The notes under the pieces: model-generated | What the model saw: the letters and a program-made list of their open reading frames with translations, nothing else | Told to the model about the DNA's origin: nothing | Databases searched by the model: none | Shown: piece after piece, positions 14,726 to 23,611 of the stretch | Position numbering within the stretch: position 1 is the stretch's first letter | Layout of the letters: every line of letters begins with the position of its first letter | Source: Pseudomonas syringae | Lineage (GTDB): Bacteria > Pseudomonadota > Gammaproteobacteria > Pseudomonadales > Pseudomonadaceae | Assembly: GCF_021605415.1 (NCBI RefSeq) | Contig: NZ_WKEQ01000011.1 | Span: 62,001 to 126,000, forward strand | DNA length: 64,000 bases | Direction: 5' to 3' | Program-made: the position numbers and the translations under genes

Positions 14726-17245
14726 ATGTTCCCGATGACATCCATCGCGGCCGCGCTTGCGCTGTTGTTTTGTGCCAGCGCGGCGGCATCCGATCCCGCC
14801 GGTACGACACCGCGCAGTCTTCTGGCCCAGGCCAAAGGCCTGCCTGCGGATTTCGAGGAGCATTTCTTTGATGTGCCTCTGGCTGTTCGGGTGGAACTCG
14901 ACCGCCAGCCGCTGGGCGAGGCGATGGTCGTGTTGTCCCGCGATGATCGCATCACCCTGCTCGAATTCACCGATACCAGCGAAAACCGTTTCGGCAGCGC
15001 CGAGAGGGAAAAATGGGCCGGTTACCTGAAACCGGGCGTACCGCTGGGCAACTGCTCCGGCTCGTGTCCGGACGGTGTGTTGGCCGTGCACTACAACCTG
15101 GAAAACTCGCTGGTCTCGATCCTCACGCAAAATGCCGAGCGGGACCTTGAAGCCAAGCGTTATTACGATCAACCCGAAGGCGGCAGCCACGGCTTGATGG
15201 TGCGTAATCAGCTCAATCTCAACGGCGGCCAGGATCAGGATCTGGGCGGGCGCTTCGGGTTGGAAGCGAGCGGCAGCCTGGGTAACTGGAGTCAGGCGTT
15301 GAACCTGCAAGTGGCGCGCCTCGGCGGCCCGGACGACAAGCTCTATCACGCAGTTCATGAGCTTTACACCCAGCGCGAACTGCGAGGCAATTTCTTTCGC
15401 CTGGGCTACTTCACTCCCACTTCCGAAGGGCTGACCCGCCAGCCGCGCACGTTCGGCACCAGTCCCGACACGGCGGTCGGCGTCATGGCCGGCAGTTCCG
15501 ACAGCCTGGCCATCAACAGCGCGATGCCCAGTGTTTATCCGATTTACGTCACGGCCAACCGGCAAGGGTCGGTAGAGATTTATCGCGAAGGTTTACTGAT
15601 CAACACTCAATCAGTGCCCGCCGGTTTGCAGACCCTTGATACCCGGCCATTGCCCGGCGGGATCTATGAAGTGGAAGTGCGCCTGATCGAAGATGGACAG
15701 ATCACCTCCACCACTCAGGAGCTGGTGTACAAGCCCAGCAACTGGCGCAATCTCGATGACCGCTGGCGATATAACGTGTTCGCCGGTGAAGAGAGCAAGC
15801 TGCTCAGTAACTGGGATCAGCAGTCCAGCGGCAGCCCGACGGCAGGCGCCTCGGTGAACTACCTGATGCACCCGCGTGTGATCCTGGGCCTGTCCGCCCG
15901 GCAGATCCGCGAAAAGCTGCAATACGGCACGTCCATCGACTGGACGCTGGCCAACCACATCAGCCTGTTCGCCAATGTTTATCAAACCCGCGATCACGGT
16001 ACCGGCCTGGATCTGCAAAGCCTTTATAGCTATGGCGCCGGTAGCCTTGTACTCAGCCATACCCGCAGCTGGCTTGATACCACTGACACTTACGACACAT
16101 TGCCGGATGGCACGCGGGTGCGGCAACGCAATGTGTTTATCGGCCAGACGAGCAACTCTTCGCTGGCGCTCAATCACCGTATCACCAGCAAAAGCTCGAT
16201 CAATGCGCGGGTGTCCCACAGCGAAGGCAACGTCGAAGGCATGGGCGTCGATCTCGGCTGGAACCAGCGCACCACGGTATTTGGCAGCGATGGCAACTGG
16301 CGCTTGTCGTTGTTCGACCGGCCCGGCAGTTACAGCAGTGGCGATGCGCGCAATCGCGGCGTTGATTTGAGCATCAACATTGCCTTGGGGGCTCCCGGCG
16401 AGCAGTTGACCGGCAGCATCGGCTCGCGCACCGACCGCGACGGCGGCCGTGACAACAACGCCTCCCTCGGCTGGCGCAAAAACCTCACGGATCACGTGCT
16501 GCAAAACGTTTCGGTGACGGCGTTGACCGACACCTATGGCTTCGGCCTGTCGAGCCTGGCCAATTTCCGCACCGATGCGGTTAATGGCGACGGATTCGTC
16601 CAGCGCTCGTCCTACAACGGCAACCTTACCGGTGGCCTGAACCTGGACAGCACACTGGTGGTCGGCGGCGAAAAGATGCTGATGACCAGCCAGCATGAAA
16701 TGCGTGGCGCCGGCATGATCGTCGATGTCGAGTCCGATATCGAGAACATTGCCTTGCGCGCTGACGACTTCAGCGGTGGCAGCGCGGCACTGAAGCCGGG
16801 GCGTAATTTCATTCCGATCACGGCGTATCAAAACAGCTCGGTGAGTTTCGACTTTGAAGGCAACAACGTCCCGGCCGCCACCATCGCACCGGCCCGAACC
16901 CGCTACCACTTGAACAAGGGCGGCGTGGAGTATCGCAAGATCCGCGTGATGAAAACCCTGACCGTGCTCGGCCGTCTGGTCGATGCTCAAGGCCTGCCGC
17001 TCAAGGGCCATCACGTGATCAATCACGCCAGTCGCGGGGTAACCGAAGTCGACGGGTTCTTCTCGATGGAGATGAACGCCGGCTCACCGACGCTGGAAGT
17101 GCGTCAGGGCAATCAGTTGCTGTGCCAGTTCCGTCTCGAAGCGGATCGCCATCGCAGTGAAAACAACGTGTTGATGATCGGTGACCTGCGTTGTACGCCG
17201 GACACGCTGGCCGACGTCACGTCCACCGAACAGAAGGCGGGTTGA
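14726..17245 (+). CDS. CS1-type fimbrial outer membrane usher (CooC/TcfC-like)
   Basis: The outer-membrane channel that accepts chaperone-subunit complexes and assembles the fibre. About 839 residues from the ATG at 14726, which starts a hydrophobic leader ending CASAAASDPAG; a TTG at 14702 would add eight residues, and neither has a strong ribosome site. Order: an N-terminal periplasmic domain with an E-set-like region (VELDRQPLGEAMVVLSRDD), a beta barrel rich in GNW/Y repeats, a plug region near YPIYVTANRQGSVEIYREG, and a C-terminal carboxypeptidase-like fold (LVDAQGLPLKGHHV ... VDGFFSMEM). The next gene starts two bases after its stop. Confidence 0.9.
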   Translation: MFPMTSIAAALALLFCASAAASDPAGTTPRSLLAQAKGLPADFEEHFFDVPLAVRVELDRQPLGEAMVVLSRDDRITLLEFTDTSENRFGSAEREKWAGYLKPGVPLGNCSGSCPDGVLAVHYNLENSLVSILTQNAERDLEAKRYYDQPEGGSHGLMVRNQLNLNGGQDQDLGGRFGLEASGSLGNWSQALNLQVARLGGPDDKLYHAVHELYTQRELRGNFFRLGYFTPTSEGLTRQPRTFGTSPDTAVGVMAGSSDSLAINSAMPSVYPIYVTANRQGSVEIYREGLLINTQSVPAGLQTLDTRPLPGGIYEVEVRLIEDGQITSTTQELVYKPSNWRNLDDRWRYNVFAGEESKLLSNWDQQSSGSPTAGASVNYLMHPRVILGLSARQIREKLQYGTSIDWTLANHISLFANVYQTRDHGTGLDLQSLYSYGAGSLVLSHTRSWLDTTDTYDTLPDGTRVRQRNVFIGQTSNSSLALNHRITSKSSINARVSHSEGNVEGMGVDLGWNQRTTVFGSDGNWRLSLFDRPGSYSSGDARNRGVDLSINIALGAPGEQLTGSIGSRTDRDGGRDNNASLGWRKNLTDHVLQNVSVTALTDTYGFGLSSLANFRTDAVNGDGFVQRSSYNGNLTGGLNLDSTLVVGGEKMLMTSQHEMRGAGMIVDVESDIENIALRADDFSGGSAALKPGRNFIPITAYQNSSVSFDFEGNNVPAATIAPARTRYHLNKGGVEYRKIRVMKTLTVLGRLVDAQGLPLKGHHVINHASRGVTEVDGFFSMEMNAGSPTLEVRQGNQLLCQFRLEADRHRSENNVLMIGDLRCTPDTLADVTSTEQKAG

Positions 17246-17247
17246 GC

Positions 17248-18465
17248 ATGAAGAAATCCACAGCGTTGCTAGGGTTGCTGACGTTGATGAGCATGACCTC
17301 GGCACAAGCGGCGAGCCGCGAAATCCGGGCGTTGTTCCAGCCCGATCCTGCACAGCCCCACAAAAACGTATTCATCAACAAGACACCGAACAGCGGTTAT
17401 TGCGCAGATCTGCCGGCCGAGTGCACGGAGAACGGCATGTTCAGCATCCAGCTACCGCTGCGCTTTGATTCCAGTGGCGAAATCGCGCCCGGTGACAGCA
17501 TCGCGATGAAAGTGCCGGCCAACTGGCGGCAATTGACGGTCACCAACAGCGAGACCCAGGAAGCGGAAACCGTTGAGGTGCGCATTATCGGCTTCGGCTC
17601 TAAATACGTTTTGAGCCACAACGCCGCCGATCTGGTCGGGGTGACGGATCCGCTCGAAGGTCACCGAAAACTGTGGACGAGCAACAGCTGGGTTTATGCA
17701 CCTGCGCCCTGTCGATACAGCGGTGTGGGCGTATTCGGCGACAACTTTTATCGTTTTTTCTGGAAGTCGCCGGTGGAAGCGCAATGCGCGAAAGAAGCCG
17801 CTTTCAAAATCCCGCGCATGGCTTTCGATACGCTGGATTTTGCCTACGAATTGCGCACACCCAATCCGTTGGCGATGTCATCGGGTCTATACACCGGGTC
17901 GTTGTTGTACACCATCGGACCGGGTATGGATTTCGATATGGGGTCGCAGATGCAGCCGAATGACTCCCAGTTGATGCTCGACTTTGTGCTGGACGTTCAA
18001 CACACCTTGAAAATCACCTTGCCACCGGGCGGCGACAAGGTTGCCCTGGAACCTGAGGGCGGCTGGCAGCAATGGATCAATGGCGGTCGCAAGCCGGCCC
18101 GGATCTACCGCGACCAAATGTTCTATGTCTCGGCCTCGTCGCGATTCAAGGTGATGATGCAGTGCCAAAACTCCAACGGCGGCGAGCGCTGCAAGATGTA
18201 TGGCGCCGGCGGCAACTCCACGGATGTGCGCACCTACCTCACCTTGCCGGCGGGCCTGACCAATGAAAGCGGTGGGCCGGTCAACCGGTATCCGTTGCGG
18301 CATAACACCTGGAGCATGCCGTTTCAGCCGACTCAATATCTGGATCGCAAGGCCGGTGTCCTGCATTTCGATATCCCCGGCGATGCCATCAATAACCTGC
18401 TCAAACCCGGGGTCAGCGGTGTGATGTCCACCAATATCACCATCATCTGGGACTCGGAAGTTTGA
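17248..18465 (+). CDS. CS1-type fimbrial tip adhesin/minor subunit (CooD/CfaE-like)
   Basis: The predicted tip protein that initiates assembly and binds the host or surface ligand. It has 405 residues from the ATG at 17248, with a signal peptide ending MTSAQAASREI. Two-domain layout: an N-terminal adhesin half with Cys pairs (YCADLPAECTENG; APCRYSG with QCAKE) and a C-terminal pilin half (VQHTLKITLPPGG ... CQNSNGGERCKMYG ... STNITIIWDSEV). The separation from the usher is two bases, so translation is coupled. Assignment as tip protein rests on length, Cys content and operon membership. Confidence 0.82.
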   Translation: MKKSTALLGLLTLMSMTSAQAASREIRALFQPDPAQPHKNVFINKTPNSGYCADLPAECTENGMFSIQLPLRFDSSGEIAPGDSIAMKVPANWRQLTVTNSETQEAETVEVRIIGFGSKYVLSHNAADLVGVTDPLEGHRKLWTSNSWVYAPAPCRYSGVGVFGDNFYRFFWKSPVEAQCAKEAAFKIPRMAFDTLDFAYELRTPNPLAMSSGLYTGSLLYTIGPGMDFDMGSQMQPNDSQLMLDFVLDVQHTLKITLPPGGDKVALEPEGGWQQWINGGRKPARIYRDQMFYVSASSRFKVMMQCQNSNGGERCKMYGAGGNSTDVRTYLTLPAGLTNESGGPVNRYPLRHNTWSMPFQPTQYLDRKAGVLHFDIPGDAINNLLKPGVSGVMSTNITIIWDSEV

Positions 18466-18509
18466 ATCGCCGGGATCAGCCATCTGCATTTTTCTGGGAG
18501 TCGAAATCG

Positions 18510-19253
18510 ATGAAACGTGGTTTTTTTCCGTGGGTATTCGCAGCGATGTGCGGTGTGGCGCAAGCAGGGCCGCAAATCAACGTCGGCGCGGTGTACGACT
18601 ACCTCGATGCGGATAAAAGCACCTACCTGAAACGGGTGTTCAACAGCGGTGACAGTACCGCTTTCGTCAAGGTCAATGTGCTGGAAATCGTTTACGACGC
18701 CGAGGGCAAGCCGCAGGAAGTGCCGGTGCAGACGGCCGCCGATGGCGCCTCGCGCAACGGCGTGATGGCAAGCCCGGCGCGCTTGATCGTCCCCGCGAAA
18801 GGCATGCAGGGCACGCGTCTGTTGTACATGGGCGAGCGTGACCGCGAGCGCTATTTTCGCGTGCGTTTCGTGCCGGTGGTGCCGGAGAAGGAAGACGAGT
18901 TCATCGTCAGCCAGGAGGAGCGCGAGGACTACAAGAAGACATTGTCGGCGGGGGTCAACGTAATGACCGGGTTCGGCACAATTTTCTTCGTGCGGCCAAA
19001 AGATGCCCGATTCGCCACGGTTATCGAAGACACCGCCGAGCGATACGAGCTGCGCAATGATGGCAACACCGTGGTGATCGTCGATGAGTTCCGTAGCTGC
19101 TCGCTGACCAAGGAAACCGATTGCGGGCCGACCACCAAACATCATGTGCTGGCGGGTAAGCGTTTTGCTTTTGACAAGGAAAAGGGGCGCGAATACCGGT
19201 TCATGCTGGTGGAAGGCGCGACGAAGACGAACCTCAAAGTGGTGAGCCGCTGA
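18510..19253 (+). CDS. Periplasmic fimbrial chaperone (CooB-like)
   Basis: Stabilises subunits by donor-strand complementation before handing them to the usher. It has 247 residues from the ATG at 18510, which has GGGAG ten bases upstream; the in-frame upstream extension overlaps the previous stop and lacks a signal peptide. The leader ends GVAQAGPQINVG. Immunoglobulin-like strands follow: RLIVPAKGMQGTRLLYMG and YFRVRFVPVVPEKE (the conserved R-x-R-F-x-P strand of CS1-class chaperones), and FGTIFFVRPKDARF. In E. coli the CS1 chaperone gene comes first; here it is fourth. Confidence 0.86.
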   Translation: MKRGFFPWVFAAMCGVAQAGPQINVGAVYDYLDADKSTYLKRVFNSGDSTAFVKVNVLEIVYDAEGKPQEVPVQTAADGASRNGVMASPARLIVPAKGMQGTRLLYMGERDRERYFRVRFVPVVPEKEDEFIVSQEEREDYKKTLSAGVNVMTGFGTIFFVRPKDARFATVIEDTAERYELRNDGNTVVIVDEFRSCSLTKETDCGPTTKHHVLAGKRFAFDKEKGREYRFMLVEGATKTNLKVVSR

Positions 19254-19287
19254 TGGCCGCTTTCAATGCAAGTGACAGGTAACGAAC

Positions 19288-19788
19288 ATGATCAAGCACA
19301 GCGCCGGTTTTGTGGTAGCAGCCATTAGCGCCTTGATAAGCGGCTTGGCCGGGGCGGCTCGAGAGGAACATACCTTTGAAGTGTCCCTGACCATCCCGGG
19401 CCGCGCGTTTTTCATCGTGCCGGCTGAGCCAGGCTGGATTCACCAGGCTCAACGCCTGCATTGGGATTACCCCACTTCTCGCCTGAGCAGCGTGCGCAAG
19501 TATTTCGATGTGCGGCACGACACCAGTGCCATTGAGGCGCGGCTGGAAAGTGCGGCTTATCTCTCTAATGGCCGGCAAAGCGATGACATTCCATTGCGGG
19601 TCAGCTTCAACGGTGTCGAGTTGAGTCCGGACATGATCCCCCGGCAGGTGGTCACCGCCGAGGATGCCGCAGCAGGCACGCGGGTGCTGCTTGATATCGA
19701 ACCGCAGCAGCCCGTCAACGGTTACCGCGCCGGAGATTACCGCGGCAACGTGATGTTGCTGTTCAACGCCAAGGCCCCGGGCGCCTGA
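19288..19788 (+). CDS. Second CS1-type fimbrial subunit
   Basis: A 166-residue pilin paralogue of the first gene in the operon. Signal peptide to ~residue 24 (SGLAGAAREE). Shared landmarks are FEVSLTIPGRAFFIVPAEPG (compare ISLIAHVPTNGFYVVPTDAD), YFDVRHDTSAIEARLESAAYL (compare FFDVRNIDGSVHASLEAAPKL) and AGDYRGNVMLLFNA. Divergence is high, so it is likely a minor, basal or terminating subunit rather than a recent duplicate. It closes the operon; the next gene is convergent and starts six bases later. Confidence 0.82.
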   Translation: MIKHSAGFVVAAISALISGLAGAAREEHTFEVSLTIPGRAFFIVPAEPGWIHQAQRLHWDYPTSRLSSVRKYFDVRHDTSAIEARLESAAYLSNGRQSDDIPLRVSFNGVELSPDMIPRQVVTAEDAAAGTRVLLDIEPQQPVNGYRAGDYRGNVMLLFNAKAPGA

Positions 19789-19794
19789 GATCGC

Positions 19795-22700
19795 TCAATG
19801 GGGCCGAGATGCCTGCGACGCGGTGCTGGCCACTTGTGCCGGTTCAGCCGGACGGCATTGCGAGTCACTGCCCGGTTGCAAATACGGCGTGAGAATCGGC
19901 GCCATGCCTTTGAGCACTTGCACGGGCAGCGCCGAGGTGAACTTGAAGTTCTCCGCCGAGGCGCCGGGCACGAACGCGGTGAGCGTGCCGAAATGGTTGT
20001 CGCCGATGAAGAACACGAACGTCGCCGTGCGGTTGATTGATTTCGAGCTGAGAATCCGTCCGCCGGAACCGAAGGCTGCGATGCGGTTGTCGCCGGTCCC
20101 GGTCTTGCCGCCCATGGCCAGAGGGCTGCCATCGGCCAGTTTGAAACTGCCGGACACCCGTTTGGCCGTACCGGCATCCACCACTTGCGAAAGCGCTTCG
20201 CGCATGGCCGTCGCGACTTCAGATGGCATCACTCGCTTGCCCACGTGCGGATCGTTGACCACGCGGGTTTCGTAAGGTGTGCCGGTGGCGAAATGCAGAC
20301 TGTCGATGCGCAAGGTCGGCATGCGCACACCATCGTTGAGAATGGTGCCGATCAGTTCCGCCAGCGCCGCCGGACGATCGCCGGAACTGCCGATGGCGGT
20401 GGCCAGCGACGGTACGAGGTGATCGAACGGGTAACCGACTTTTTGCCAGCGCTGATGAATGTCGAGAAACGCTTCGATCTCCAGCATGGTGCGGATCCGG
20501 CTGTCGCGAGCGCCCTTGTGCCTGCTCTTGAACAGCCAGCTGTAGACTTCCTGACGCTCGAAATGGCTGGCCTTGACGATCTCGCCGAGGGTGGCGTCCG
20601 GGTGATTCAACAGATAGCCCATCATCCAGAGATCCAGTGGATGCACTTTGGCGATGAAGCCTTGATCCGGCAGGTCATAGGTGCCCGGGCCGTAGGCGAG
20701 GTAAAGCCGTTCAAGGCGTTCATCGGTGAGTTTTTCGTTGAGCTTGGCGCCTTTCAGGTGTGCCCGCACGAAGGTGTTGAATTCGGCCTGTTCGGCATGC
20801 GGAAACAGATAACGATGCACGGCGGCCATGCGGATCGGCGTCGGCCGCATGCTGTCGAGAAAGGTTTCCAGACGCGCCTGGGTGTTCTTGTTTTTGTATT
20901 TTTTCCAGAACTTGAGCTGGAACGTCGTGCCTTCGCGGTCGGCAAATGACGCCAGGTATTCCTGACGCCGTGGGTCGCGATCGTCCTTGAGCAGTTCGGC
21001 GCTGTTGTTCGGCCCGGAATAGGTGGTATAGCGCACCAGATCGCGCATCAGCCGAATGAACGGCAGGTTGATCGATTCGCGTAACGCATCGCGCAGGGTC
21101 GGTATGCGTCCGTTGTCTTCCTTGCGGAAGTTGTGGAACGTGTGCAGGCCGCCACCGGTGAAAAACGCCTCGCCGGGGCTGGCCGAGTATTTGCGATCCA
21201 GAGCGGCGCCAAGCAGGGTTTGCAAGTTGCGATCCTTGTTCTGGATCAGGTAATCGACGACCCAGCGGCTCAGTCGATCTTGATCCGGGACATCGACTTT
21301 CTTCAGCTCCGGTACGGACAGGCCGGCGTACTTGTCGTGCAACTCGGAAATGATCTGCAGGTACGTGGTCATCACGCGCATCTTCGCCGTTGAGCCCAAT
21401 TCCAGCTTGCTGCCTTCGTTGATGTCGAACGGCTGATCGGTGCTGTCGGTCTGCACCCGCACCCGTGAGCCGTCCGGCGTCAGTTCGAACAGCGTAAAGC
21501 TGTAGCGCACTTGTGTGGTGCTGGTGGGGGTCAACAGGCGTTCGCCAAGCAAGCCGATCTGCGCGGCGAAGGCCGGGTCGGCGAGTTTTTTCAGGTACTC
21601 GGTGGCCTGGGTTTGCAGTTCGCCTTGCAAGGTGCTGGTGGCGGAGAGGTCGAGGCGGTCGAGGTCGTACAGCGGGCGATTGAGCATGGACGCCAGACGG
21701 GTGCGGGCGGCACTGATGCCCTTATTGGTTTCAATAGGCTGGATAGTCGGTTGAGTCTGCCAATCGCGATAACTGATGTTGCTGGCCAGTGCCGCATCGG
21801 CCAAGGCAGCGTCGATCACGCCGTTCTTTTTGAGCACGCGCAAGTGGCTGTCGGTGAGGTCGATGAGTTCTTCACGGCCCTTGTTGAGATAGTGGGAAGG
21901 GCGGCGCTGGGCAATCATCAATGAGAGCATTTCACGCAGGGCCAGGCCTTTGGCGGCCATGGTTTTTGCATCCGTCGCCGGGCTCGACAGTGCTTCGTTG
22001 GCCTTGTTGAAATCGGCGCCGTACCAGACGCGCAGACCTTCGGCCATGCCATGCACTTCACCGTGCCCGGGCACCGCCGACAATGGCACGCTGTTGAGGT
22101 AGTCGCGAACGATGTTCTGCCGCGCCACCAGGGTTTGCGGGCCGGCCTGATAGGCACGCACGCTGGCTGAAATCATCTGGCGAATCTTTTCTGCGCCGGA
22201 CACCGTCAGACCCTCCGGCGAGTGCCGATACTTTTCAAGTTGCGTCGCTAATGTGCTGCCGCCGGCGGATTGACCGGGCAGGTGCAGCAACTTTGCCACT
22301 TGTGAATAGGCGGCCATGCCAAAGCGCGGCCAGTCGACCGCCGGGTTGGCCAGTGGCTGTTTGGGGTCGAGCAGAAAGCGGTTTTCGATAAACAGCAGGC
22401 TGCTGACCACCACCGGCGGAATGGCGGCAAAACTCGCATATAACTGTTGCGGGTATTTGTACTGATAGAGCGGGGCGGCGCGGCAGTCAGTGATCGTCAG
22501 GCCGGCCTGGATTTTCTCGGCGTACGGCACGAACAGACCCTTGTCGCTGTAACCCATCAAGGCCGGGGAGAATCGGGTCTGCTCGCTGATCACGTAATCG
22601 CGCTTGAGCAGACGCGGCAAGAATTCATCCATAGCGCTGTAGCCCAGACGCAGATCGAACGGGCCATTGCCGGGATAGCGGATCGCCTCGCTGGGGCCTG

Positions 22701-22953
22701 GTTGCAGTTCATAAGTCAGGGACGCCGCGTACTTGCTCGCTTCACGAGACTGAAAACGTGAAGTGCGCATTTCTTTGCTCGCCGCCAATCCCACCACAAT
22801 CGCAATGATCAACACCAGCAACCAGAAGGCCTTCCAGCCATGCCGGTTGCGACGGGGTTTTTCAGGTGAAGGCGCTTCATCCATACGTTCAGTCGGAACC
22901 ACGGTTTTACTCGAATCGGTTTGCCACAAAGCGCCCATAGTCGACTGATCCAT
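19795..22953 (-). CDS. Large transglycosylase/penicillin-binding transpeptidase-like protein
   Basis: A 1052-residue bitopic protein: cytoplasmic N-terminus, one membrane helix at ~42-60 (WLLVLIIAIVVGLAA), then a GT51-like domain (~170-330) and a transpeptidase domain. The transpeptidase motifs are intact: SxxK as GSTAKMRV, SxN as RESINLPF, and KTG as GGKTGTGDNR. The GT51 motifs are altered: IENRFLLDP where E-D-x-x-F is usual, GGSTLATQLEKY, and EKIRQ where R-K-x-x-E is usual, so its polymerase activity is uncertain. Between SxN and KTG is a long insert (~270 residues). It resembles PA0788 of P. aeruginosa in position, next to an amino acid permease. Confidence 0.82.
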   Translation of the reverse strand: MDQSTMGALWQTDSSKTVVPTERMDEAPSPEKPRRNRHGWKAFWLLVLIIAIVVGLAASKEMRTSRFQSREASKYAASLTYELQPGPSEAIRYPGNGPFDLRLGYSAMDEFLPRLLKRDYVISEQTRFSPALMGYSDKGLFVPYAEKIQAGLTITDCRAAPLYQYKYPQQLYASFAAIPPVVVSSLLFIENRFLLDPKQPLANPAVDWPRFGMAAYSQVAKLLHLPGQSAGGSTLATQLEKYRHSPEGLTVSGAEKIRQMISASVRAYQAGPQTLVARQNIVRDYLNSVPLSAVPGHGEVHGMAEGLRVWYGADFNKANEALSSPATDAKTMAAKGLALREMLSLMIAQRRPSHYLNKGREELIDLTDSHLRVLKKNGVIDAALADAALASNISYRDWQTQPTIQPIETNKGISAARTRLASMLNRPLYDLDRLDLSATSTLQGELQTQATEYLKKLADPAFAAQIGLLGERLLTPTSTTQVRYSFTLFELTPDGSRVRVQTDSTDQPFDINEGSKLELGSTAKMRVMTTYLQIISELHDKYAGLSVPELKKVDVPDQDRLSRWVVDYLIQNKDRNLQTLLGAALDRKYSASPGEAFFTGGGLHTFHNFRKEDNGRIPTLRDALRESINLPFIRLMRDLVRYTTYSGPNNSAELLKDDRDPRRQEYLASFADREGTTFQLKFWKKYKNKNTQARLETFLDSMRPTPIRMAAVHRYLFPHAEQAEFNTFVRAHLKGAKLNEKLTDERLERLYLAYGPGTYDLPDQGFIAKVHPLDLWMMGYLLNHPDATLGEIVKASHFERQEVYSWLFKSRHKGARDSRIRTMLEIEAFLDIHQRWQKVGYPFDHLVPSLATAIGSSGDRPAALAELIGTILNDGVRMPTLRIDSLHFATGTPYETRVVNDPHVGKRVMPSEVATAMREALSQVVDAGTAKRVSGSFKLADGSPLAMGGKTGTGDNRIAAFGSGGRILSSKSINRTATFVFFIGDNHFGTLTAFVPGASAENFKFTSALPVQVLKGMAPILTPYLQPGSDSQCRPAEPAQVASTASQASRPH

Positions 22954-23611
22954 TCACGCAGATTGATCGGACTTGTCTGAAGCTTAGACGGTGGTTGGCA
23001 CTGGTGAAAAAATTGTGGCGCTTAACTGACGGCTAATCATCTGAAAAAACAGAAGTAAACATTGAGCTCTGGTGGCAGGAGAGTGCCTTCGGTTGCTGGC
23101 GCAGCGTTCGTTGATTCCGTTGGTGCGGCGAGTCAGGTGGTCAGGATTTGCCGGTTTTGGCAGTGCTTCACGCAACGGGGGCAAGCCCCTCGCTCACAGG
23201 CAAGCCCGCTTATCACCTGCACGTTCTATCACCACAGACATTTCGCCGTATATGTTCTCGACGCCCCGGTGTAGAGCCTTCGCACGATCATCGCCATCGG
23301 CGCTGGGGCATGACGCTGCACCAATGCTGTGCAATACTCGCGCGCCAATTTTCCCGTGAGTTTTCGGCTGGTAGCCAGGTGTTGTCATGGGTCATGCCGT
23401 TGATTCACGAGAATTAGTGCTGAATGCTTTTGTTTATAGAGTGAAAAATCCCGCGAAAGCCTTTTTATACTGAACGCCCCGCTGATCGTGCAGCTTGTCC
23501 TGCACGACGCGTTTGCCCACGAAGCAGGCGCGGTGACGGGAGGCGAAGGCTTATCGGTCGACGCCTCGACACTCTGTGGTCATATCCAATAACAAGACGA
23601 GGTTGTACCCC
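22954..23611. other. Gene-free divergent region with candidate permease promoter and structured leader
   Basis: About 650 bases between divergent genes. For the permease, GTGAAA (23442-23447), an 18-bp spacer and TATACT (23466-23471) make a plausible sigma-70 promoter. The ~140-base leader then has an 8-bp hairpin (TCGTGCAG 23486-23493 with CTGCACGA 23500-23507). Nothing gene-like was seen in 22954-23430. Confidence 0.45.
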
